From assembly GCA_963809385.1 (NCBI GenBank), contig CAWEJL010000004.1, positions 124,001 to 188,000 of the forward strand: DNA of 64,000 nucleotides. Direction: 5' to 3'. This DNA is from JAKAIY01 sp963809385 (lineage in GTDB: Bacteria > Chloroflexota > Ktedonobacteria > Ktedonobacterales > JADMIN01). A model generated the notes under the pieces. It saw nothing but the letters and a program-made list of their open reading frames with translations, had not been told where the DNA came from and did not search any database. Within the stretch, counting starts at the first letter, position 1. The number at the start of each line of letters is the position of its first letter. This document shows positions 33,725-42,895 of this stretch, in pieces. The position numbers and the translations under genes are program-made.

Positions 33725-34207
33725 ATGCGCTATTTTCGCCGCTTTCCGCCGTTCTTACGAGTGGTAAGTGTCATGGGACTCCTGCTTCCTATCGCATCCC
33801 TTGCGATATTGGTCTCAGCGATGATCGCCAAAATACTCTCGATAGCACTCTCCGTTCCGCTGGCGCTATGGGACGCCAGTCACATAACTGAGGTCACGGT
33901 GAATCTCGGCACGCTCGGCGGAGCCTGCATATTCGTTGTCAACACCTACAGAGCACGATTTTATCAGCCGGACAGGACGCCAGTTCTCCTCAACTCGTGG
34001 CAGAGTCAGGCGAGGACTCTCGCCTTGCTGGCGGCTCTGCCACTCTGCGCGCTCGTGCTGACGCTCATCACTCCTTTGGACGATCTAGCCTACTTGCTTG
34101 TCATGGCGCTCTCCATGCTCGCGGTGATCATGACGCTCGTAGCCTACGCGGGGGGAATCAACAGCGCGATGGCTAGCAGCCCCCTGCGCTCCCCTCAAGC
34201 GCCCTGA
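33725..34207 (+). CDS. four-helix membrane protein, paralogue of the product of 32356..32829
   Basis: A 160-residue protein, same architecture as the product of 32356: MRYFRRFPPFLRVVSVMGLL, VNLGTLGGACIFVVNTYRAR, LNSWQSQARTLALLAALPLC and a PLRSPQAP tail. The region before the start (GCTGATCCAGGCAAGGAAAC) is like that before its paralogue (GTTGATCCAAGCAAGGAGAG), so the duplication included the ribosome site. Divergence is spread evenly, with helices more conserved than loops. Function unknown. Confidence 0.65.
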   Translation: MRYFRRFPPFLRVVSVMGLLLPIASLAILVSAMIAKILSIALSVPLALWDASHITEVTVNLGTLGGACIFVVNTYRARFYQPDRTPVLLNSWQSQARTLALLAALPLCALVLTLITPLDDLAYLLVMALSMLAVIMTLVAYAGGINSAMASSPLRSPQAP

Positions 34208-34308
34208 TCTCACAAAGACGCCCACCTACCGCCCAGTCGAGAGCCGCATGAACTCGGCGCTAACGGGCTCATGTGCGCTCTGGGGGCGTTGGTCTGGCCC
34301 AGCGGCGC

Positions 34309-35877
34309 TCAGGCTTCTGTAGCCGTCAGCCCTAAATCGCTCAGGATGGCGTGCGCGGCGTTGCGGCCCGGCGCGCCGGAGACCGAGCCGCCGGGATGCG
34401 TGCAGCCGCCGGTCATGTACAGCCCTGGCACGGGCGAGCGGTACTGCGAATAGCCCGGCATGGGCCGCAGGTAGCCCTCCTGCGCCGGGTCCTGGTCGCC
34501 GCCGTGACAGCTCCCGTGCCAGTTGTGCGGGTTGCGGCGCTCCATGTCCAGCGGGCTCTCGATGTGCCGCGCCAGGATCACCTCATCCGTCACGTTCGGC
34601 GCCAGCGTCCGGAAATGCGCCAGCAGGCGGTCGGACACCGACTCCTTGATGGTGTCCCAGTGCTCAGGCCCTTCGGGTAGCTCGTAGGGCAGGTAGCTGA
34701 TGACCTTCAGCGTATGCTTGCCCTCCGGCGCGCGGCTGGGGTCAGCCACCGTCGAGCAGACGCAGAGCAGCATCGGGTCATCCAGGTGCAGCCGTCCGGC
34801 GCGGAAATCCTGGCAGGCGGCCACCAGATTCTCCGGCGAGCCCGCCGCGCCCATCGCCACGCTCGCCATGCCCGCGCCGTCATGCGTCTGGTAGCGCGGC
34901 GCCTCGGAGAGCGCGTAGTGCGTGGCGAAGAAGGTGATGCCCGCGCGCCAGCGGTCCACGCCTTGCATGAACTCCTCGCCCAGCGTTTCAGCCCCGACGA
35001 CATCGGGCAGGTGCTTCAGGTGGATGGTGGAGACGACGCCACGCCGCGCGCGGTACTCGGAGCCGTCGCGCGTGCGCAGGCCCACCACGCGCCCGTCCTC
35101 CACCAGCGCGCGCTCCACCCAGCGATCCGTCTCGATCACGCCGCCGCGCTCGGTGATGTACGCCGCCAGCGCCTGGGGCAGCATCCCCGACCCGCCGCGC
35201 GGCGTCGTCCAGCTATACGCCTGGCGGCCGGAGGTCAGTGAGAACGGCAGGAAGCCGGTATAGGGGCGGTCAATCGGCTGCGCGGTCATCATCGCCATCC
35301 ACAGCAGGAAGGCGCGGGTGTGCGGATGCTCGAAGCGCTCGAAGATCACATCCACCGCCGAAGACGCCCGTACGCGCGCCATCTCGATACCCTTGGGCGT
35401 CGCCTCCAGCGCGGCCAGCGCCTCGCTGGGACGCTTGGGCGCCTGCTGATTGCCGCCGTTGACCGCCCCCTTGACGCTGTCCCAATCCGCCAGCAGCTCC
35501 AGGTACGCCCGCGCGTCACGCGCCGAGTAGCGCGCGAACTCCGCCGCCGTCCGCTCGCGGTCGCGGTACATGGTGATGCTCTCGCCATCGTTGAAGGGGA
35601 TGATCACGGCGGGGTCGGGGAAGAGATATTCCAGCCCGTAGCGCTCCAGCCCCAGCTCGTTGTTGCGCAGCATCGGGTTGTTCTGGATCAGCACGTGCGC
35701 GCTGGAGCACGAATCATGGTGGAAGCCGGGCAGCGTCAGCTCTTCGGTGATCGTGTCGCCGCCGATCGCCTCGCGCGCCTCCAGCACATGCACCCGCAGC
35801 CCCGCCTGGGCGAGATACGCCGCCGTGATCAGGCTATTGTGACCCGCCCCGGCGATCAGGAAATCAGGCTCGCTCAT
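34309..35877 (-). CDS. FAD-dependent oxidoreductase, phytoene desaturase (CrtI)-like
   Basis: A 522-residue flavoprotein. The N-terminal dinucleotide-binding motif is IAGAGHNSLITAAYLAQAG, then HVLEAREAIGGDTITEE. The CrtI-type C-terminal FAD motif is PVPGLYMTGGCTHPGGSVSG. Length and motifs fit the carotenoid desaturase/isomerase superfamily (including bacterial phytoene dehydrogenase-like proteins of unknown substrate). No other carotenoid genes are nearby, so a pigment role is uncertain. The ATG at 35877 follows GGGGGAG. It is followed by nothing on its strand for 600 bases. Confidence 0.8.
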   Translation of the reverse strand: MSEPDFLIAGAGHNSLITAAYLAQAGLRVHVLEAREAIGGDTITEELTLPGFHHDSCSSAHVLIQNNPMLRNNELGLERYGLEYLFPDPAVIIPFNDGESITMYRDRERTAAEFARYSARDARAYLELLADWDSVKGAVNGGNQQAPKRPSEALAALEATPKGIEMARVRASSAVDVIFERFEHPHTRAFLLWMAMMTAQPIDRPYTGFLPFSLTSGRQAYSWTTPRGGSGMLPQALAAYITERGGVIETDRWVERALVEDGRVVGLRTRDGSEYRARRGVVSTIHLKHLPDVVGAETLGEEFMQGVDRWRAGITFFATHYALSEAPRYQTHDGAGMASVAMGAAGSPENLVAACQDFRAGRLHLDDPMLLCVCSTVADPSRAPEGKHTLKVISYLPYELPEGPEHWDTIKESVSDRLLAHFRTLAPNVTDEVILARHIESPLDMERRNPHNWHGSCHGGDQDPAQEGYLRPMPGYSQYRSPVPGLYMTGGCTHPGGSVSGAPGRNAAHAILSDLGLTATEA

Positions 35878-35992
35878 GGCGCGCTCCCCCAAGCTGGGCG
35901 GATCAGCGGCGTGGCGCTGGCTACCCAGCGCGCGCGTAGCTGGCCCTCAGACAAACGATTGTCCAGAACGGTACCATGCGCCCCGCGCGCCG

Positions 35993-37186
35993 TCAAGCCA
36001 TCTTTCTATGGCCGTGGCCATCCCTCGCAAACACCTGATCAGGCTCGAAGGCGTCAATCTCCTCAGCCTCGCTGGCGAAGTCAATGATCACTTTGACGCA
36101 GGGAGTTCCCGCCACGTTCTCAGGCTTGGCCGCTAGCAAACGCTCAAACAAGCGCGGGGCGATTTGGTAGGGAGCGATATGCGAGATGACCCTGGCGTAA
36201 TACGCGGGCGCCTTGAGCATGGCCTTCATGGCCTCCTGGAGATAGCGCTCGGACGATCCACTATGGCCGGTGAGCCAGAGCCGCTTCCCTTCCCCCGACA
36301 CATATTGGTTCACCTCCTGTCCAAGCCCGCAGACGTTCGTCCGCTTGATCCCGTTCAGGTCCACGCCGGGAAGCTCGGGAAACGCGTCGTGCGAGTCAGT
36401 CCCCGCGGTCAGGTCAATACAGCCGTCCTCGCGCACATAGCGCAGCGCTTGCCGCAGCACGGAGCGTGTGGCGGAGCGCGGCGTGCACAGGTACGCCGCA
36501 TCGACGCCTTGCCCTCCGGTTCGCTCCAGCAGGGAATCTCCCAATTGCGGCGAGTTGAGCAAGGCATGCGAGCCTTCCACAATACCGCGCTTCACCGCCC
36601 AGTCCAGCCGCGCTTGCGACGTACCAACCAGAAAGACCTGAGAACACCCTTCGGCCTTCGCGTACAGGGCGTTGAGCAACCCGATTGGACCCGCGCCCAC
36701 GATGACCATCGTCTCCGGCTTGAGCGCCTGCCGCATCAGATGCTGCCCGTACATCACTGTGGCGAACGGTTCAAGCAGGGGGCCGCACACCAACGGAATC
36801 CCTGTGTCAAATGGGACAACCATGCCACGCTCAACAGCCGCTCGTGGGATCAGAAGATACTGCTGATAGAGCCCCTCATTGTTGACCCCGAGTGTGTCCT
36901 CCGGGTCGGCGGGATTATTCGGCAGAAAGGTGACATACTGCCCAACGGAAAAATGGGGCGTTTCAGGGCCAACCGCCACAACTTGCGCCACCCCTTCGTG
37001 GCCCAGGATGCGTGTGCCAAGCGGTCTAGCTCCGCGCATCATATCCAGGTCGGAGCCACAAATGCCGGCGAGTAAGGGAGAAACCAGGATTTCCCCCGCT
37101 TGCGGGCGTTTCGTCGGAACCCACTCGATGCGCATCTGACCCGGCTCCGGAACTACCAAAGCCGCATGCGTGGACGTGGTTTGCAT
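35993..37186 (-). CDS. zinc-type medium-chain dehydrogenase
   Basis: A 397-residue medium-chain dehydrogenase/reductase. Catalytic zinc ligands are Cys43 in LAGICGSDLDMM and His63-Glu64 in RILGHEGVAQVV. The cofactor fold has METMVIVGAGPIGLLNALYA (first residues KPETM). The four-cysteine structural zinc lobe is missing: that region reads NNPADPEDTLGVNNEGLYQ. This resembles glucose dehydrogenase and related sugar or cyclitol dehydrogenases, but the substrate is not certain. The TTACGG between the ATG and GGAGAT gives a weak but present ribosome site. It lies beside the CrtI-like gene on the same strand with a 115-base gap. Confidence 0.8.
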   Translation of the reverse strand: MQTTSTHAALVVPEPGQMRIEWVPTKRPQAGEILVSPLLAGICGSDLDMMRGARPLGTRILGHEGVAQVVAVGPETPHFSVGQYVTFLPNNPADPEDTLGVNNEGLYQQYLLIPRAAVERGMVVPFDTGIPLVCGPLLEPFATVMYGQHLMRQALKPETMVIVGAGPIGLLNALYAKAEGCSQVFLVGTSQARLDWAVKRGIVEGSHALLNSPQLGDSLLERTGGQGVDAAYLCTPRSATRSVLRQALRYVREDGCIDLTAGTDSHDAFPELPGVDLNGIKRTNVCGLGQEVNQYVSGEGKRLWLTGHSGSSERYLQEAMKAMLKAPAYYARVISHIAPYQIAPRLFERLLAAKPENVAGTPCVKVIIDFASEAEEIDAFEPDQVFARDGHGHRKMA

Positions 37187-37467
37187 TTCATCTCCTTACG
37201 GGTGGACAGATCGCCAGGCAGCCAGCGCGCCAACACGCCGCCAGTCTACCCCATCCCAGCAGGTCTTATCAGGCGCGCCGTGTCGGAATGAACGGATAGG
37301 CCCGCCAGGAACACAGACACCCCAGTGGCATAGACGTTGACACCGCCCTGGTTGGCGTATCGGCGGCAACACCGCTGGCGCCCGATGTGCGCCCTCAGCC
37401 GCGCATGGGCGCCCCGCCCGGTCGCGCGATGACGCGCCGGGGCGTGGTCTAAGAGGGGGCTGGCGGT

Positions 37468-38403
37468 ATGACGACGGGACGATGGGCGCGTCTGCAAGCC
37501 AGAGTGCGCCCGCTGACCGACTTCTGGGGCAAGCTCAACGAAGACTGGGTCTTCAACCTCTCCGGCATGCTGGCCTACAACTACCTGACGGCCACCGCGC
37601 CGCTCGCGCTGGTCGTCGTCGCCATCGCGGGCATCGCGCTCGGCTCCGTCTCTCCCGAGACGTTCGACGCCTACGTCCAGGGGCTCACGTCACACCTGCC
37701 CGCTGGCGGCGAGCAACTCGTGGTGGGCGCGCTCGAGGCGCTGCGAGCCAGCGCGGGCGTCTTGCTGGTGATCGCGATCGTCACCTCCATCTTCGCTGGC
37801 TCGCGGCTGTTCATCGCGCTGGAGAACTGCTTCGCCATCATCTACCGCCTGCGCAACCGCACGTTCGTGCCGCAGAACGCCGTGGCCATCGGGATGACGC
37901 TGCTCTACGCCATCCTGGCGCCGCTGGCCTTCCTCGTCTCTGGCCAGCTTACTGGAGAGCTCTCCGGCCTGTTCGGCTTCATCACCGTGAACGGCGGCGC
38001 CTCCAGGGATATCCTCTCCTATCTGGAGGGGCTGATCGCCGGGATATTCGTCACTTTCGTCCTCTTCTACGCCATGTACCTGATCGTCCCCAGCCGGCGC
38101 CATTCCTGGCGGCGGGGCTTGCGCGTCGCCTGGCGCGGCGCGCTGGTCGCGGCGGTCCTGCTGAACCTCTACGAGCAACTGTTCCCGCTCTACCAGAGCC
38201 TCTTCCTGCAAAACACAGGCTACGGCTCCGTCGTCGGTCTGGCGATCATCGCCGTCATCTTCCTCTACTACACCGGCTTCATCACCCTGCTCGGCGCCGA
38301 GATCAACGCCTGGTCCGAGGGCCTGCGCCCGCTCAGCGTCACCCTCCCCGGCCTCTACCGCGAGCGCGGCAAGGCGGAGGAAGCGGAGAAGGAGGCGCAG
38401 TAG
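37468..38403 (+). CDS. YihY/BrkB family inner membrane protein
   Basis: A 311-residue protein with six helices covering the YihY fold. KLNEDWVFNLSGMLAYNYLT at the N-terminus, SRLFIALENCFAIIYRLRNR in the middle, and YGSVVGLAIIAVIFLYYTGF followed by ITLLGAEINA at the C-terminus are its hallmark segments. The family was once called ribonuclease BN, wrongly; its role in the envelope is unresolved. GAGGGGG precedes the ATG. The polar C-terminal tail is glutamate-rich. It converges on the P-type ATPase gene, six bases apart. Confidence 0.85.
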   Translation: MTTGRWARLQARVRPLTDFWGKLNEDWVFNLSGMLAYNYLTATAPLALVVVAIAGIALGSVSPETFDAYVQGLTSHLPAGGEQLVVGALEALRASAGVLLVIAIVTSIFAGSRLFIALENCFAIIYRLRNRTFVPQNAVAIGMTLLYAILAPLAFLVSGQLTGELSGLFGFITVNGGASRDILSYLEGLIAGIFVTFVLFYAMYLIVPSRRHSWRRGLRVAWRGALVAAVLLNLYEQLFPLYQSLFLQNTGYGSVVGLAIIAVIFLYYTGFITLLGAEINAWSEGLRPLSVTLPGLYRERGKAEEAEKEAQ

Positions 38404-38409
38404 CCGCGC

Positions 38410-41174
38410 TCAGCGAGGCTCCGCGGCTTTCTCTATGCGCCGCCGTATGAATTTTTCCAGCTCCACCGCGAAGAACACCACCACGCTCACGCCCACGCAC
38501 AGCGCCAGCTCGGTCCCCGTCAGCGCCACCGTGCTGAAGATGTTCTGCATGAACGGCAGATAGACGATGGCCATCTGCAACAGCACGGTCAGCGCGACCG
38601 CGCCCAGCAGCGGCTTGTTGGAGAGCAGGCCAGTCCGGAACAGAGACGCGCTCTCGGAGCGTATCGCGGTGACATGCGCCATCTGCTCCAGCGTCAGCGC
38701 CGTGAAGACGATCGTCTGCCACGAGGCGGCGCCCGCCGACCAGGCCCAATAGCCCAGGCCAAGGGTCAGCGCGCCCATGAGGAGGCCGACCCAGATGACA
38801 TGCGCGCCCAACCCACGCGCGAACAGGCTCTCTTGCGGGGAGCGTGGGGGCCGGCTCATCGTCGCGGACTCCGCGCGCTCCACGCTGAGCGCCAGCGCCG
38901 GCGGCCCATCCGTGACCAGGTTCATCCACAGGATCTGCAGCGGCAGCAGCGGCAGCGGCATCCCCAGGAACGGCGCCAGCAGCATCGTCCAGATTTCCGC
39001 CGAATTGGTCGTCAGCAGATAGCGAATGAACTTGCGGATATTGTCGTAGATGACCCGCCCCTCCTCCACGGCGGCGACGATGGTGGCGAAATTGTCATCC
39101 AGCAGCGCCACGTCCGCCGCCTCTTTCGCCACATCCGTGCCAACCCGCCCCATCGCGACCCCGATATCCGCCTGCCGCAGCGCGGGCGCGTCGTTCACAC
39201 CGTCGCCCGTCATGGCGACGATATGCCCCCGGCTCTGCAGCGCCTTCACGATTGATAGCTTATGCTCAGGGGCGACACGCGCGTAGACCGTCGTGTCCTC
39301 CACCCGCTCGGCCAGCTCCTCGACGGACAACCGCGCCAGCTCCTGGCCCGTCATCGCCTTCCCGCCAGCCGCGATGTTCAGGTTCTGCGCGATTGCCTGC
39401 GCCGTCAGCGGGTGGTCGCCGGTAATCATGATCGTGCGAATGCCCGCGTGCGAGCACTTCAGCACGGCATCCTTCGCTTCCGGGCGCGCCGGGTCAATCA
39501 TGCCAATCTGGCCAACGAAGATCAGGTCGCGCTCCATCTCCTCGATGGATGGCTCGCCAGCGAAGCTCACGCAGCGGTCGCAGCGCCACCCCCAGCACGC
39601 GCATCCCCTGGCTGGCCAGCGTCGCGTTCGCGGCCTCGATCCGCTCCCGCTGGCGCGCATCCAGTGGGGCCGCTTCTCCCGCTTCCGTCCACACGGCGCT
39701 CGAGCGCGTCAGCAGATTATCGGCGGCGCCCTTCGTAAACGCCACAAAGAGTGGGTGGCCACCGTCCCGTATCATATCGAGCGGCGCCAGCGCGCCAGCG
39801 GCGGAGGCCTCCGCCGGAAGGCGGTGAATAGTCGTCATCAGCTTGCGCTCGGAATCGAAGGGCAGCTCACCCACGCGCGGGAACGCCGCCTCCAGGTCGC
39901 TCTTCGTCAGGCCAAACCGGGTGGCGGCCACAACGAGCGCCCCCTCGGTGGGATCGCCCACCACCTCGAACCCGCTCGCCTCTCGCTCGTTCCGCTCGAT
40001 GCGCGCGTCATTGCAGAGCGCGCCCCCAACCAGCAGCAAGCGCATCGCCGGGTCCTGCAGTGGCAGGCCCGCCGCGCCATCCGCCTTCGAGCTCCGGGAC
40101 GCCCTCATGCAACCGCTCCGCCACATCCACACGGTCCCCCGCCGCATCGAGCGCCGTCACTGTCATCCGGTTCTGCGTGAGTGTCCCCGTCTTGTCGGAG
40201 CAGATCACCGTCACCGAGCCCAGCGTCTCGACCGCCGGCAGCTTGCGGATGAGCGCCTGCCGCTTCAGCATGCGCTGGGCGCCAAGCGCCAGCGCGATGG
40301 TCACCGTCGCCGCCAGGCCTTCCGGAATCGCGGCCACCGCGATGCTCACTCCGGTCAGCAGCAGGACCTGGAGGTCTTCGCCGCGCAACAGCCCCAGCCC
40401 AACGATCACCACCACCAGCGCCAGCGCCACCGCCGCCAGCCACTTGCCCACCGTGTCCAGCCGCCGCTGCAACGGCGTCGGCTCCCGCTCCACCGTCCGC
40501 AGCAGGGTGGCGATGCGCCCCAGCTCGGTCCGCATGCCGGTATCGGTCACCAGCGCCACACCGCGCCCATACGCGACGACCGAGCCCATATAGACCATGT
40601 TGCGGCGCTCGGCCAGCGGCGCCTCGGTTTCCTCCAGCGTCCGGACCGTCTTGTCCACCGGCTCCGACTCACCCGTCAGCGCCGATTCCTGCGCGCGCAG
40701 GCTGGCGCTCTCCAGCACGCGGCCATCGGCGGGCACGACGTTGCCCGCCTCCAGCAGCACTATGTCACCCGGCGCCAGATCGCGCGCCGGGACCGCCCGC
40801 TCGCGTCCGTCGCGGCGCACGCGCACCACCGGCGCCGCCATCTGCCGCAGCGCGACCATCGCCTTCTCCGCGCGATACTCCTGAGTGAAGCCCAGCGCGG
40901 CGTTGAGGATCACGATCGCCAGAATCGCCACCATGTCCTTATAGTCGCCCAGGAACGCGGAGATAGCCGCCGCCACGATCAGGATCAGCACGATGATGGA
41001 TTTGAACTGGTCCCAGAGGATGGCGAACGGACTTCGCGCGCCCTGCTCCTCCAGCTCATTCGGCCCGACCTCCTCCAGCAGGCGCTGCGCCTCGGCCTCG
41101 CTTAGCCCTTCGGAGATATCAGAGTGGAGGCGCTCGAGCGCCTCCGTCGTGTCAAGCGTATACCAGGTCGTCAT
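38410..41174 (-). pseudogene. P-type cation-transporting ATPase (P2, calcium-type), two frameshifts
   Basis: Three overlapping frames build one complete ATPase of about 915 residues. Part 1 (41174 to about 40090) has the actuator motif ESALTGESEPVDK, PEGL in helix 4 and the phosphorylation site CSDKTGTLTQ (Asp327). Part 2 (to about 39570) is the nucleotide-binding domain with VGDPTEGALVVAA and FTKGAADNLL. Part 3 has MITGDHPLTAQ, AMTGDGVNDAPAL and six C-terminal helices. Each junction needs a one-base change (near 40088 and 39565). No motif is lost, so base-calling error or a very recent double mutation is likely. The PEGL motif and domain order suit SERCA/PMA-like transport of Ca2+ or Mn2+. 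Confidence 0.8.
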
Positions 41175-41374
41175 CGGTGATTCCGCGCATTCCACACACT
41201 ATCGCTCGCCCTAACGCCACCAGCGCTCGTCTCTCAGGTTGTCTAGCGCTCGTGTTAGCGCGCGCATCCCTCCCAATACGCACGCACGGGCGGCGCCACC
41301 TTCCATGGCGCCGCCCGCCCGTTGGCGCCGCCCTCTCCGTGCGCGGAAGCGCCTCCACATCGCTACCCAGCGTG

Positions 41375-41380
41375 TATACT
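41375..41380 (+). promoter_or_regulatory. possible -10 element upstream of the MNT/HepT operon
   Basis: TATACT within GTGTATACTCAACG, 24 bases before the ATG. The 14-base context recurs at 26833-26846 with one difference. No convincing -35 hexamer is seen. The short leader is compatible with transcription starting 6-8 bases later. Confidence 0.35.
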
Positions 41381-41404
41381 CAACGACAGAGAGGAGCGCC
41401 TGCC

Positions 41405-41740
41405 ATGAGCACACCATCATCCCACACGTCCGCTGAGTCCATGCGACCAGCGCATGGCCTCAGTACAGTGGAGCGCGCCCGTCTCATCGCGATTCTGCGC
41501 GAGCATGGCGTGCGCCACGCCAGTCTTTTCGGCTCGTTCGCGCGCGGAGAACAGCGCGTGGAGAGCGACATTGACCTGCTCGTTGACCTGCCGGAGGGCG
41601 TATCGCTGCTCGATCTCTCCCGCCTCGGTCTCGCGCTCGAAGACGCTCTTGGGCGCTCCGTTGACCTTGTGACGTCGTTCGAGAGCCTGCATCCCGTCAT
41701 TCAGGAGCGCGTGCGGCGGGAGCAAGAGATTCTGCTATGA
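41405..41740 (+). CDS. mntA: MNT-type nucleotidyltransferase antitoxin
   Basis: A 111-residue minimal nucleotidyltransferase. The core motif GSFARGEQRVESDIDLLVD contains the GSxxRGE and the DxD pair that bind metal and nucleotide. MNT proteins of type VII toxin-antitoxin systems inactivate their HEPN partner by adding AMP to a tyrosine. The ATG at 41405 follows GAGAGGAG. The stop overlaps the start of the HepT gene by four bases. The residues between ERARLIAILREHGVRHASLF and the motif are as expected for the family. Confidence 0.85.
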   Translation: MSTPSSHTSAESMRPAHGLSTVERARLIAILREHGVRHASLFGSFARGEQRVESDIDLLVDLPEGVSLLDLSRLGLALEDALGRSVDLVTSFESLHPVIQERVRREQEILL

Positions 41741-42111
41741 CGAGCGCCGGGGCGGGAGATGCGAAAGGCCGCGATCCGCGCGTGATTCTGGACGAGATGC
41801 TTGCGAGCATAACGCTGATTCAACAGTACACGCGCGACACGTCATATGAAACCTTCGCATCACAGCCCATGTTACGGGACGCGGTCGTGCTACGGATCGC
41901 TATTATCGGTGAAGCCGCGAGCCATCTCTCAGAGGAGGATAAGGAGCGCTGGGTATCAATACCCTGGCGTGTCATCACCGACATGCGTAACCGGTTAATT
42001 CATGGCTACTTCGCAGTGCGCCTCGACCTTGTATGGCACGTAATCATCAAAGACTTGCCAGCGCTCGAACCGCAGTTGCGCGCCATTCGGGACGCGCTGC
42101 CAGAAGAATAG
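41737..42111 (+). CDS. hepT: HEPN-domain toxin, HepT-like ribonuclease
   Basis: A 124-residue helical HEPN protein. The active-site motif Rx4-6H is RNRLIHGYF (here R-N-R-L-I-H-G-Y), the tyrosine being the residue adenylylated by the partner in known systems. QPMLRDAVVLRIAIIGEAAS is the usual middle helix. It would cleave RNA when free of the antitoxin. Coupled by ATGA overlap to the upstream MNT gene. The pair stands immediately left of the transposase relic and the exopolysaccharide locus. Confidence 0.87.
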   Translation: MTSAGAGDAKGRDPRVILDEMLASITLIQQYTRDTSYETFASQPMLRDAVVLRIAIIGEAASHLSEEDKERWVSIPWRVITDMRNRLIHGYFAVRLDLVWHVIIKDLPALEPQLRAIRDALPEE

Positions 42112-42196
42112 GCTTCAGCGAACCCATCCCGAAGCGGCCACGAGGGAGCCCCGCCTTCCCTATCTAGAGAAGGCGGGGCGAGGTGAGCCACATCTC

Positions 42197-42855
42197 ATCG
42201 CTATCGCGCCGCCCCCACCAGAAGGGGCGGCTGCGTCTGGTCGGCTCGCGTCTGCCCATCTTGGAAGCACGTCAAGCAGACGCCATGACCAGTTGGACCC
42301 GTCTGAGGGTCGCGCACTGGTACGGCTGGGGGGAGCGAGAGGTTGAGATCGTCTCGGAAACGGCGGTCTGGTATCATACCAGCCTGCCCTCCGTGCCGAT
42401 ACGCTGGGCGCATCATCCGCGATCCAGAGGGCCACTTCCCGACCCAGGCGCTCCTCTGCACCGACTTGGGAGCCTCCCCCGACCAAATCCTCGCCTGGTT
42501 CGTACAACGCTGGCAGGTGGAAGTCACCTCTCATGCCATGCGGGCGCACCTGGGCATGGAGACCCAGCGGCAGTGGTCCGCGCCCGCGATTGCCCAGACG
42601 CCCTCGGCCCTCTTCGGCCTATTTTCGCTGGTCACGCTGCTGGCGCATCCCCACTTCTCCCGCACCACACCGCCCCTCCAGCAGACGGCCTGGTATACCA
42701 AGGCATTGCCCACGTTTGCCGACGCGTTAGCCCTGGTGCGCCGTCAGTTGTGGGGATCTCTGCTTTTTCAGACATCTCTGCCCACGACTGATCCTGAGAA
42801 AATCCGTAGCCCACTCCTTGAGCACCTGTGCGATCTGCTGTGCTACGCTGTTTGA
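42197..42855 (+). pseudogene. transposase relic (DDE type), 5'-truncated and frameshifted
   Basis: Only the C-terminal half survives. The first frame has QKGRLRLVGSRLPILEARQA and AVWYHTSLPSVPIRW. It breaks near 42395-42405, and a second frame continues with IIRDPEGHFPTQALLCTD, WFVQRWQVEVTSHAMRAHLG and TQRQWSAPAIAQTPSALFGL. The RWQVEVTF-like and ETQRQWS motifs belong to a large DDE transposase family, which I cannot assign with confidence (IS701- or IS4-like). I see no inverted repeats flanking it. It forms the left boundary of the exopolysaccharide locus. Confidence 0.7.
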
Positions 42856-42895
42856 TTTGGATAAAGTCTAGATAAGAACGCGCCTGCTAACTCGC

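Noticed and set aside
34309..37186. Carotenoid biosynthesis cluster
   Set aside because: Only a CrtI-like protein is present; no phytoene synthase, cyclase or prenyltransferase is nearby, and the adjacent dehydrogenase is not a carotenoid enzyme.
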